41,713 bases of DNA from Bacteroidales bacterium (lineage in GTDB: Bacteria > Bacteroidota > Bacteroidia > Bacteroidales > VadinHA17): contig JAAYKX010000050.1 of NCBI GenBank assembly GCA_012522155.1, positions 1 to 41,713 of the forward strand, given 5' to 3'. Position numbers and translations under genes: made by a program. Under the pieces are notes generated by a model. That model saw only the letters and a program-made list of their open reading frames with translations. It was not told the DNA's origin and did no database searches. Position 1 is the first letter of the stretch. The number at the start of each line of letters is the position of its first letter. Shown here piece by piece: positions 32,941 to 40,320 of the stretch.

Positions 32941-35127
32941 TCAATTTCCAAGTTCAAGCTGATTTTTAACAAGATTAAAATAAGCACCTTTCTGTTCTAT
33001 GAGCGAATCGTGATTTCCGGTTTCCACTATCCTTCCCTTATCCAGGACAACAATTTTATCCGCATTCCTGACAGTGCTGAGCCTGTGTGCAACAATCAGC
33101 ACAGTCTTTTTTCTTAAATATTCTGCAAGATTTTCAACAATGGCTTTTTCATTATTGGTATCAAGGGAGTTGGTCGCTTCATCGAATATCAGTATATCCG
33201 GATCCTTATACAAAACGCGGGCAATAAGTATTCTCTGCTTCTGTCCTTCACTCAGGCCATGCCCGTTTGCACCGATTTTTGTATTATAGCCCAATGGAAG
33301 TAATTCAATAAATTCCCTGATATTTGCCATTTCAACAGCCCTGAAAAGCCTTTCATCATCAATTTCTGAATTCCCCGGGGAAATATTTGATGCGATGGAT
33401 TCCGGAAAAATAAAACCATCCTGCATAACGGCCCCGGTTTTTTCTCTCCAGAGTCTGAGACTGAGATTTGACAGCCTGGTGTCACCCACAAGGATTTCTC
33501 CGCTGACAGGATTGTAAAATCCAAGGATCAGCTTGAGCAGGGTTGTTTTTCCACTGCCGCTGGTCCCCACAACAGCAGTTGTTTTATTTTCGCCGATGAC
33601 AAGGTCTATATCCTTTAATACAAAAGGTGAATGCGGACCTTCATACTGAAATGACAAATTATTGATTATTATGTCTTTCCTTTCAGGAAGCCTGTGAATC
33701 TTTGATTCAGGATCAGCTTCTTCCTCTTCCATTCCGTGAACTTCGGCAAGCCTGTTCAGGCTCATTCCCGCATCCTGTGTTATCCGAAAAAATCCAATGA
33801 TCTGATTCAGAGGCACATTGAGCTGGCCTATGATGAACTGGACAGCAAGCATCATACCAAGGGTCATACTGCCTTTCAGAACTGCTGTTGCTGAAACGAC
33901 AGTAATCAGGAGATTGGTTACCTCATTTAGAAAAGTTCCACCCGCTGTCTGATACTGAAGCAGTCCCAGTCCTTTTGATTTCAGTGTAAAGAGGGAAGCC
34001 TGCAGGTTTTCCCAGTCCCAGCGTTTAAGCGATTCGCTCTGGGTAAGTTTTATTTCCTGCATTCCGTTTACAATATTTATTAGTTTGCTGTTGGCAACTG
34101 ACATCTCGCGGAACCTCTCATGGTCAAGCCTTGCTCTTGATTTCATAAATACAGATACCCAAAGCACATACAACACTGATCCGGTAAGAAAAAGCGCCAG
34201 TATTTTCATACTGTATACTGCAAGAACAATACTGAACACAATGATGTTGAAAAAGGAAAACATTATACTCAGGCTGGTGGAAGTAAGAAAATTTTCAATC
34301 CTGTTGTTATCGTCAATCCTCTGAAGAATATCACCGGTAAGTTTAGTATCGAAGAATGCAATTGGCAGGGACATCAGTTTCTGCAGAAAGCCGGAAATTA
34401 TTGACACATTGACACGGGCTCCGATATGAAGAAGCAGCCATCCCCTGATAAATTCCACTGACATACGGCCGATTACGAGAGCCAGCTGTGCGAACAGTAT
34501 CAGGTATATAAAGCCCAGGTCGCTGTTATTGAGACCAGTGTCAATTATTGCCTGTGTAAGGAAGGGAATAATAAGCTGTATTACGCTGCCAATAAGCAGT
34601 CCAAGCATCAGCTGGCCAAAATATTTCTTATAGAGGTTAAAATATCTTGCAAGGAATCTGAAACCATGAACGGGTTCAGGTTCATTTTCCTTTTCCAGCA
34701 ACTCGGGCGTAGGTTCAAGGATCAGCACCAGTCCTGCCGGTTTTCCGTCCTCCAGGGTACTGGCCCATTTTTTTATAAATTCCTCCCTGTCCACGGAGAT
34801 AAGACCAACGGCAGGGTCAGCTATCAGAATTTTCTTTTTCCTGATCCTGTACACTACAACAAAATGTTTCTGTCTCCAGTGTACTATACAGGGCAGGGGA
34901 ACCTTATCAGCAAGCATGTCAAAAGGGACTTTAACTCCTATAGTCCTGAATCCCAGACTACCCGCAGCCTCAGACAAGCCAAGGAAAGATACTCCTTCCC
35001 GTGTTATATAGCATTTCCGCCGGATTGATTCAAGATTGAAACTTTTCTTGTAATAAGATGCTACCATTTTAAGGCAGGCAGGCCCACAGTCCATCGCATC
35101 TGGCTGTCTTACAAAAGGAAATGACAT
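32941..35127 (-). CDS. C39-peptidase-containing ABC exporter (double-glycine peptide processing)
   Basis: A 728-residue exporter that cuts a leader from a peptide and pumps out the remainder. The N-terminal C39 peptidase has Cys14 (DAMDCGPACL), His88 (QKHFVVV) and Asp104 (IADPA), the expected triad. Six transmembrane helices follow (about 165-440), then the nucleotide-binding domain with Walker A GTSGSGKTT (about 520), signature LSEGQKQRILIA, Walker B ILIFDEATNSLD and H-loop VAHRLSTVRNADKI. All catalytic motifs are intact. Leader cleavage after GG is the family activity, so a substrate with a double-glycine leader is needed; such a peptide is encoded at 39144-39287. Divergent from the sigma-factor gene. 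Confidence 0.96.
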   Translation of the reverse strand: MSFPFVRQPDAMDCGPACLKMVASYYKKSFNLESIRRKCYITREGVSFLGLSEAAGSLGFRTIGVKVPFDMLADKVPLPCIVHWRQKHFVVVYRIRKKKILIADPAVGLISVDREEFIKKWASTLEDGKPAGLVLILEPTPELLEKENEPEPVHGFRFLARYFNLYKKYFGQLMLGLLIGSVIQLIIPFLTQAIIDTGLNNSDLGFIYLILFAQLALVIGRMSVEFIRGWLLLHIGARVNVSIISGFLQKLMSLPIAFFDTKLTGDILQRIDDNNRIENFLTSTSLSIMFSFFNIIVFSIVLAVYSMKILALFLTGSVLYVLWVSVFMKSRARLDHERFREMSVANSKLINIVNGMQEIKLTQSESLKRWDWENLQASLFTLKSKGLGLLQYQTAGGTFLNEVTNLLITVVSATAVLKGSMTLGMMLAVQFIIGQLNVPLNQIIGFFRITQDAGMSLNRLAEVHGMEEEEADPESKIHRLPERKDIIINNLSFQYEGPHSPFVLKDIDLVIGENKTTAVVGTSGSGKTTLLKLILGFYNPVSGEILVGDTRLSNLSLRLWREKTGAVMQDGFIFPESIASNISPGNSEIDDERLFRAVEMANIREFIELLPLGYNTKIGANGHGLSEGQKQRILIARVLYKDPDILIFDEATNSLDTNNEKAIVENLAEYLRKKTVLIVAHRLSTVRNADKIVVLDKGRIVETGNHDSLIEQKGAYFNLVKNQLELGN

Positions 35128-35243
35128 TCTTGGCGGAAAAAGATATTATCGGTTTAAATTATTTAATATTTACCCTGAAAGTCATCCGGTAAATTATTCT
35201 GCAATGTAATTATTTTAATAATTTTTTTACGCAAACTAAATAG

Positions 35244-35251
35244 TATATTTG
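35244..35251 (+). promoter_or_regulatory. Candidate -7 box overlapping the sigma-factor start
   Basis: TATATTTG is an exact TAnnTTTG match; its last three bases are the TTG that is the first possible start of the sigma-factor frame. The -33 region is T-rich but not TTTG. If used, translation must begin downstream, for example at TTG 35276. Confidence 0.4.
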
Positions 35252-35848
35252 TTTTTCAATTCAGATTTACCAGAATTGTTTAAGAGGATAACAGATTCAA
35301 AGATCATTGCAGGCGTTAAGGCTCAGGATGATAATATTCTAGAATGGATTTATGACAATTATTATCAAACTGTAAAAAACCACATAATTAAAAACAGCGG
35401 TTCACCGGATGATGTACCTGATATTTTTCAGGATACCATCATTATCCTGTACAAACAAATTACTGCTGATTCCCTCACACTGACCTCCGATCTCAAAGCT
35501 TACTTTTTTGGAATAGCCCGTAATTTATGGAATGCCAGGCTCAGGCAAAAGAGCAGAATGACCGGAATTGAGCCACGATTCGACCTGGCAGATGAATCAG
35601 ATTCAGAAGATAATGAAAATCTTATGTTTGAGCGGATCATGAGCAGGGCATTCTATAAACTGAAGCCTGATTGCCAGACCATACTGACCTTACATTCTGA
35701 GGGTTTTACTTATCAGGAGATTACCGAAAAAATGCAGCTGAAGAATGAGGTGTATGCACGGAGAAAGAAATATTTATGCAAGGAAGCACTTCTTGAACTT
35801 GTAAAGGCAGATTCTGAATATCAGGAATATTTACGCTTCCTGAAATAA
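35249..35848 (+). CDS. ECF-type RNA polymerase sigma factor
   Basis: A sigma-70 family protein of the extracytoplasmic-function class, 199 residues from TTG 35249. Region 2 is seen as IIAGVKAQDDNILEWIYDNYYQTVKNHI, with DVPDIFQDTIIILYKQI and the FFGIARNLWNARLR helix; region 4 as LKPDCQTILTLHSEGFTYQEITEKMQLKNEVYARRKKYLCKEAL, with its helix-turn-helix. The frame has no ATG near the start. TTG 35276 (FKRITDSKIIAG) is a realistic alternative and would fit a promoter box at 35244-35251. It lies between the C39 exporter (divergent) and the CHAT gene (convergent, overlapping by 28 bases). The membrane TPR protein at 39469 could be its anti-sigma factor. Confidence 0.88.
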   Translation: MFFNSDLPELFKRITDSKIIAGVKAQDDNILEWIYDNYYQTVKNHIIKNSGSPDDVPDIFQDTIIILYKQITADSLTLTSDLKAYFFGIARNLWNARLRQKSRMTGIEPRFDLADESDSEDNENLMFERIMSRAFYKLKPDCQTILTLHSEGFTYQEITEKMQLKNEVYARRKKYLCKEALLELVKADSEYQEYLRFLK

Positions 35849-38800
35849 AATGTCAAAGCAGTCGCTGACAGTACAGTCAAAATAAGTATTATTGCTATTA
35901 ATCTGACGGGCGGGTATATAGGGGAGTTATCTCCGTAAACGATCAGTGTCGCCCAGAAATATGGATGAGATTTGAGTTGTGTGGCATTTTTAAGATAGGC
36001 AGTCCGTGATTTTCTCAGTGATTTGCTTTTTGTATGACCTTTTTTAAGATTTTCATAAAACCTGCTTACTATTTCAGTTCCTGATTTATCCTCAATTTCC
36101 CACATGGACATTACCACGGACCGGCTTCCGGAATAAAGGAATCCCCTTGCAAGGCTAAGGATGCCTTCACCTGATGACAAAACACCGGTTCCGGTATTAC
36201 AGGAACTCAGCACCACCATTTTTGACCTGAGAGGTATTCCGTAAATTTCTGAGGTATACAGCAGACCATCTTCCGGACTGTCGTTAGCCTGCGAAAAGAT
36301 CATGGCTGAATTCATGGGGTATTGATCGTTAAGAAGAGTATGCATTGCAAGGTGAACAATATTGTAATTCAGTGCCTCTTTTTTAAAAACTGATTCTTTA
36401 GCCTTTTCATTCAAAAAAAGCTTACCCCGGGAAATTGAAGCAACAAATTCTGCTTCCTGGCGTGCATAGGGCAGATCATAGAGATAACCCCTCCCCTGCT
36501 GGTTATGTAAAAACAGCGAATCGAGATTTATGTCAGTTCCGTAAAAGGGTGCAAAGGCTGCCAGTGAATTTTTTTCCGGAAGATTTCTGGTACCGATCTC
36601 CTTCATCAAAGTTGCCGAATAAGCATATGAAATGTCAAAGTCATTCATCAGGTAATCCAGTTTCCTGTAAAGTATTCCTTCTCCCTTATATTTTGAAGAC
36701 AGTATCGTTTCGAAAGGAAGATATGACAGGTAATTGTCGGGGGATATAAGCAGATTCCGGGATATGAAATACTTGCGTACAGGTTCAACAAGCATTTTGT
36801 AAAGGTCTGTTCCGGCTTCCTGGTAATTTCTGAAAGCACTCCCTGCATCCTTGGCGAGGGCCGGATTTGAAAGCAAATCCCTGAATTCGCCGAGAGTTTT
36901 AAACAGCATTGAATCAATTCTGCATGAAACCAGCTCCCTGTGCCTGCTGTTGACAACAAAAATATAAAGCAGGGAATCCGCAACAATATAACTGACGTAA
37001 TTAATTTTTTTTCCAACAATTGACGGTATTTCTTTCATCAACGGAGCGACTGTATTGTATTTAAGTGCGAAATATTCAGGATAATATTTCTCAAAAGTCA
37101 GAATCAGTGAATCACGTGCCCTTATTGCTACAAGTATCTTTTCATTCCATTCTGCAAGAAGAATTTTGTTTGGCTTTGCTTTTCCCTTTTCCAGTGAGAT
37201 TTTCGAGTTAAGCATTCCTATTTCCCGTTGAAGGGATTGTTCATAATCCGCAATTTCAGGAGGAATATGCAACTGTATTGCATTCAGTTCGCGTGTTGTC
37301 GCAAGCAAACCAGCCACCTTGCTTTTTTCTGCAATCTGAAAGGTTTTTTCAAGGTAGGAAGGGTCCTGGCTCAGCCTGTAACATAATTCTGAATCCCTTA
37401 TTGCCATCAGGTAGGATTTTCTGTAATGGTCACCCAGCACAATTCTGCTCTCCTCTTCACTGATATTCAATCTTATTTTGTCAACAGCATCAATGATATG
37501 ATGCGAGGTGGCCGCTACCGCCCTTAATATCCCGATGTCCTGTGTTTGTGAAAAAATATCCGTCAGTATCTCATATTTTGAACGAAGTATCCTTACATAC
37601 CGCCTGTCAGCCTGTACCGAATCAATCACGGGATTTGCGAGCGAACCTGGTGACTGCCCGGCTTTAGAGCCATAAAAAAGAAGTTCCTGGATTTTTGCAA
37701 GTGCTTCCCTGCTCTGACCATTATAATGTAAGGCCCTGGCATATCCTTCATAGACCGGGTCCCGCAGATTGGCATCCTCAGGATGTCTTGAAAGATAATC
37801 ATTGCAAACGGAGAAATGCTTTATTGCAGCCGCAGCATCATTCCTGTAGTTAAGCAAATATGCAGCATAATTCTTTAAGGCCTCTATATAATATCTGGAA
37901 TCCGTACCATAATAACTCCCCGACCTTTCCAGCAACTCAGTCAGAAGTGATTCGCCTTTTCGGATGTTGCCTGCATTTGCCAGAGCTATCGCATAGGTAT
38001 GTATCATGTTGAAGGAATGAATGGAGTTATCCTTTACCGCAAGCTCTATCCCCTTCCTGAAATATTCTTCCTCCTTTTCATTCATACCGAGATATCCGTA
38101 ATTTATAGCCATGCTGTTGATCAGTGTAATATAATTCTGATCCATTTCCATGTCATTCTTTTCCCAGACCGATTCAGCCTGTTCAAAATAAATCATTGCC
38201 TTTGCACAGTCTCCCATTCTTGCATATCCCGCTCCTATACTGCTATACAGATCACAGAGTTCTCTTTCCTGAAAAGCTTTCAGTATCCCCAGTGCCCTGT
38301 CAGTATATTCAATAAAACTTTTATAATCATTGTTCAGAATTGATGTGCCGATAAGTGTTGCGTAGGCTGAAGCAACATCGGGACTGTCCGCACCATAATA
38401 TTCAACTGATATTTCTATATAACGGGTCAGGTATCTTTTGACCATTGTATAATTTCCCAGATAATTATGTGCCACTCCAAGGTTGAAAAGAGCTTTAAGA
38501 TACTGATTATCTGCAATATTCAAACTATCCTTCAAGCGAACTGATTCTGCCAGATGAAAAGCAGCATTTTCGTATCTTGAAGAAAGCAAATTACATACCC
38601 CGGCATAATAGAACAATCCTGCTTCCATAAGCAGATCTGACTGTTTAAGACTGATCAGCTTTTCCAGGGAGTCGGCAAGGGACAGGAGGCCTGCAATATC
38701 TTTCCCTGAACTGAAATAATGAATCCGCTGGCTTATTTTATCGAGGGATCCGGAATTACTGATGCTGGCCTGGTCAAGCAAGGGAGAAATTCCGGGATCA

Positions 38801-38916
38801 TAGGGGACTTCCGGGGAACTGACTGAATTTTCTGATAAAATAAAACAAAGGATACCTGTAAAGATTATAAATCTGATCCTTAAATATCGTTTAACTGACT
38901 TTCTGCGCACCTTCAA
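35821..38916 (-). CDS. TPR-CHAT (caspase-like) protease, membrane anchored
   Basis: A 1031-residue protein. A basic N-terminus and hydrophobic segment (about 10-30, RFIIFTGILCFIL) look like a signal peptide. Residues about 45-460 are TPR repeats (for example LFNLGVAHNYLGNYTMVKRYLTRYI, SIGAGYARMGDCAKAMIYFEQA). A helical linker leads to the C-terminal CHAT domain (about 690-990), with the catalytic His859 in HLAMHT and Cys906 in LSSCNTGTG, the caspase-type dyad. A final helix (about 999-1020) and the basic tail RKRKYS make a C-terminal anchor, so the protease probably faces the periplasm. Start: TTG 38916 or GTG 38910; there is no ATG. CHAT proteases are known as effectors that cut partner proteins; the substrate here is unknown. 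Confidence 0.9.
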   Translation of the reverse strand: MKVRRKSVKRYLRIRFIIFTGILCFILSENSVSSPEVPYDPGISPLLDQASISNSGSLDKISQRIHYFSSGKDIAGLLSLADSLEKLISLKQSDLLMEAGLFYYAGVCNLLSSRYENAAFHLAESVRLKDSLNIADNQYLKALFNLGVAHNYLGNYTMVKRYLTRYIEISVEYYGADSPDVASAYATLIGTSILNNDYKSFIEYTDRALGILKAFQERELCDLYSSIGAGYARMGDCAKAMIYFEQAESVWEKNDMEMDQNYITLINSMAINYGYLGMNEKEEEYFRKGIELAVKDNSIHSFNMIHTYAIALANAGNIRKGESLLTELLERSGSYYGTDSRYYIEALKNYAAYLLNYRNDAAAAIKHFSVCNDYLSRHPEDANLRDPVYEGYARALHYNGQSREALAKIQELLFYGSKAGQSPGSLANPVIDSVQADRRYVRILRSKYEILTDIFSQTQDIGILRAVAATSHHIIDAVDKIRLNISEEESRIVLGDHYRKSYLMAIRDSELCYRLSQDPSYLEKTFQIAEKSKVAGLLATTRELNAIQLHIPPEIADYEQSLQREIGMLNSKISLEKGKAKPNKILLAEWNEKILVAIRARDSLILTFEKYYPEYFALKYNTVAPLMKEIPSIVGKKINYVSYIVADSLLYIFVVNSRHRELVSCRIDSMLFKTLGEFRDLLSNPALAKDAGSAFRNYQEAGTDLYKMLVEPVRKYFISRNLLISPDNYLSYLPFETILSSKYKGEGILYRKLDYLMNDFDISYAYSATLMKEIGTRNLPEKNSLAAFAPFYGTDINLDSLFLHNQQGRGYLYDLPYARQEAEFVASISRGKLFLNEKAKESVFKKEALNYNIVHLAMHTLLNDQYPMNSAMIFSQANDSPEDGLLYTSEIYGIPLRSKMVVLSSCNTGTGVLSSGEGILSLARGFLYSGSRSVVMSMWEIEDKSGTEIVSRFYENLKKGHTKSKSLRKSRTAYLKNATQLKSHPYFWATLIVYGDNSPIYPPVRLIAIILILTVLSATALTFYFRKRKYS

Positions 38917-38943
38917 ACTTAGCTTATAAGTTTTATTTTCAAA
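38914..38943 (-). promoter_or_regulatory. Promoter of the CHAT gene
   Basis: On the minus strand TTTG (38940-38943), an 18-base spacer and TAAGTTTG (38914-38921, exact TAnnTTTG). The expected start near 38910 coincides with a GTG codon in the CHAT frame, so the transcript could be leaderless. Confidence 0.5.
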
Positions 38944-39143
38944 AATACCTTCTATTTTTGAACCGTTAACAAATATTGATCATAAACCTGAATTTATAAA
39001 GCGCTGTTTTAGTGCGCATTATAAATATCTGCATTTTTTTTTCATAATTTTATGTCACAAAAGCGGTTCAAATGACATGTACTTGCAGAATTAAGAACAA
39101 TTAATTTACGAAAATCAATCAAGAACAAATAAAACTAAAAAAA

Positions 39144-39287
39144 ATGAAAAACCTGAATTCTTCAAAGACGAAAGACATTTTTGCCGGTTATGAACTTACA
39201 ATTGATGAGATGTTCAATATAAGAGGTGGTGACAAAATTAAAAGCGAGCCTATAATTTTACCCCCTTCGCCTCCCATCAAAATCTGA
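39144..39287 (+). CDS. Double-glycine-leader peptide precursor (47 residues)
   Basis: A short gene, ATG 39144 to TGA 39285-39287. The leader runs to Gly28-Gly29 and carries YELTIDEMFNIRGG, which matches the C39-type leader pattern with conserved acidic and hydrophobic positions (E-L-x-x-x-E-M/L-x-x-I-x-G-G). Cleavage after GG would release an 18-residue product, DKIKSEPIILPPSPPIKI, rich in Pro, Ile and Lys and without Cys or Thr, so thioether or disulfide modification is not expected; no maturation enzyme lies nearby. The C39 exporter at 32941-35127 is the obvious processing and export machine. An A-rich run (about 39131-39143) precedes the start. Divergent from the CHAT gene. Function (toxin, signal or other) is unknown. 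Confidence 0.8.
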   Translation: MKNLNSSKTKDIFAGYELTIDEMFNIRGGDKIKSEPIILPPSPPIKI

Positions 39288-39299
39288 GATAAAAATACA

Positions 39300-39314
39300 T
39301 ACCTGTAACAGGTA
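39300..39314 (+). terminator. Short hairpin after the peptide gene
   Basis: TACCTG-TAA-CAGGTA is a perfect 6-bp stem 13 bases after the peptide stop, followed by CAGGTCTTTT. The T-run is weak and displaced, so it may be a partial terminator or RNA-stabilising element rather than a full stop. Confidence 0.35.
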
Positions 39315-39468
39315 CAGGTCTTTTCATACTGTTGTTTTAATTATCCGTCAGGCCGGATGAGTAATTCCTGCCAATGACAGGATAGTACAGACATTGTTAA
39401 AGTACCGCTATAAAACAGCCTGGCATGCTGATTGATGAGATTTATATATAACGAAACTGAATATATCC

Positions 39469-40218
39469 ATGAAAACTATTGACTTTTCCTATTTCATTGA
39501 GCGATTCCTTTCGGGTGAGATGAAAGAGGCTGAAGAAGAGTGGTTTCGGAATGAACTTGGCAGGAATGAAAAACTCCGGCACGAAATTGCTTTGAGACAG
39601 CTCACAAACACAAGCCTTAAGAATCATGATGTATTGCAGCTCAGGAATAAACTGACTGCAATTGCATCAAGGAAAACAGAACAAACACCATCCAAAAAAG
39701 GACGCAGACGCAAGGATCTTACCCGGGCAGCAGTATTTGCCGGTCTGGTTCTTTGCGGGACGCTTGCCTTTCTCAACAACAGGACAATGTCCACCGATGA
39801 GATCTTCGATCATTATTACAAGTTCTATGACATTACCACTCCCCTGCGATCTGCAAATGATGCCGGCAATACGGATTATCTGACAGCCATTGAATATTTC
39901 AATGTGCAGGATTATCACAATGCAGCACATTATTTCAGCAGGGTTCTGAGCAATGACCCCAGGTACATTGAATCGGTTCTGATGACGGGAGTTTCAAAAT
40001 TTGAAGAAGAAAAATACGCCGAGGCAAAATCATCCTTTACAAAAGTCATTGACGACAGGGATAATTTATTCTTTGAGGATGCTCAGTGGTATCTCGCCTT
40101 ATGCTATCTGAAAACATCCGAAAAGGATAAAGCTTTGAACTCACTGAAAGCTGTAAGGAAATCGGGCAGTATTTACAGTAAAAATGCAGGAAAAATTCTG
40201 AAAAAGATAAAGTTGTAG
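39469..40218 (+). CDS. One-pass membrane TPR protein with anti-sigma-like N-terminus
   Basis: A 249-residue protein in three parts. Residues 1-80 are cytoplasmic and helical; IERFLSGEMKEAEEEWFRNELGRNEKLRHE resembles the start of Bacteroidota anti-sigma factors (short helix, acidic turn, W-F). A basic patch (KKGRRRKDLTR) precedes one transmembrane helix (about 86-102). The rest is exported and TPR-like (DYLTAIEYFNVQDYHNAAHYFSRVLSND, KFEEEKYAEAKSSFTKVI, WYLALCYLKTSEKDKALNSL). It lies 181 bases downstream of the double-glycine peptide gene on the same strand. An anti-sigma or signal-transducing role for the sigma factor at 35249 is inferred from architecture and neighbourhood. The stop is TAG. 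Confidence 0.8.
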   Translation: MKTIDFSYFIERFLSGEMKEAEEEWFRNELGRNEKLRHEIALRQLTNTSLKNHDVLQLRNKLTAIASRKTEQTPSKKGRRRKDLTRAAVFAGLVLCGTLAFLNNRTMSTDEIFDHYYKFYDITTPLRSANDAGNTDYLTAIEYFNVQDYHNAAHYFSRVLSNDPRYIESVLMTGVSKFEEEKYAEAKSSFTKVIDDRDNLFFEDAQWYLALCYLKTSEKDKALNSLKAVRKSGSIYSKNAGKILKKIKL

Positions 40219-40277
40219 ACGACAGCCTGACTGGCCGCGCCAAGGGATCAAATCACCGTTTGTCCCGGAATAGAAAC

Positions 40278-40320
40278 AAAATGAAATGACTGTCTGTTTT
40301 CAGGTGGTCATTTTCATTTT
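40278..40320. terminator. Bidirectional terminator
   Basis: A long near-perfect stem: AAAATGAAATGAC (40278-40290) with GTCATTTTCATTTT (40307-40320), one bulge, T-rich 3' arm and A-rich 5' arm on both strands. It lies between the convergent TPR gene and the OmpA/PD40 gene, whose stop codon (40314-40316) is inside the right arm. Confidence 0.8.

Noticed and set aside
35821-35848. 28-base overlap of the sigma-factor and CHAT genes as a sign of misannotation
   Set aside because: Both frames end in conserved-looking sequence and the overlap is tail to tail on opposite strands, which is common.
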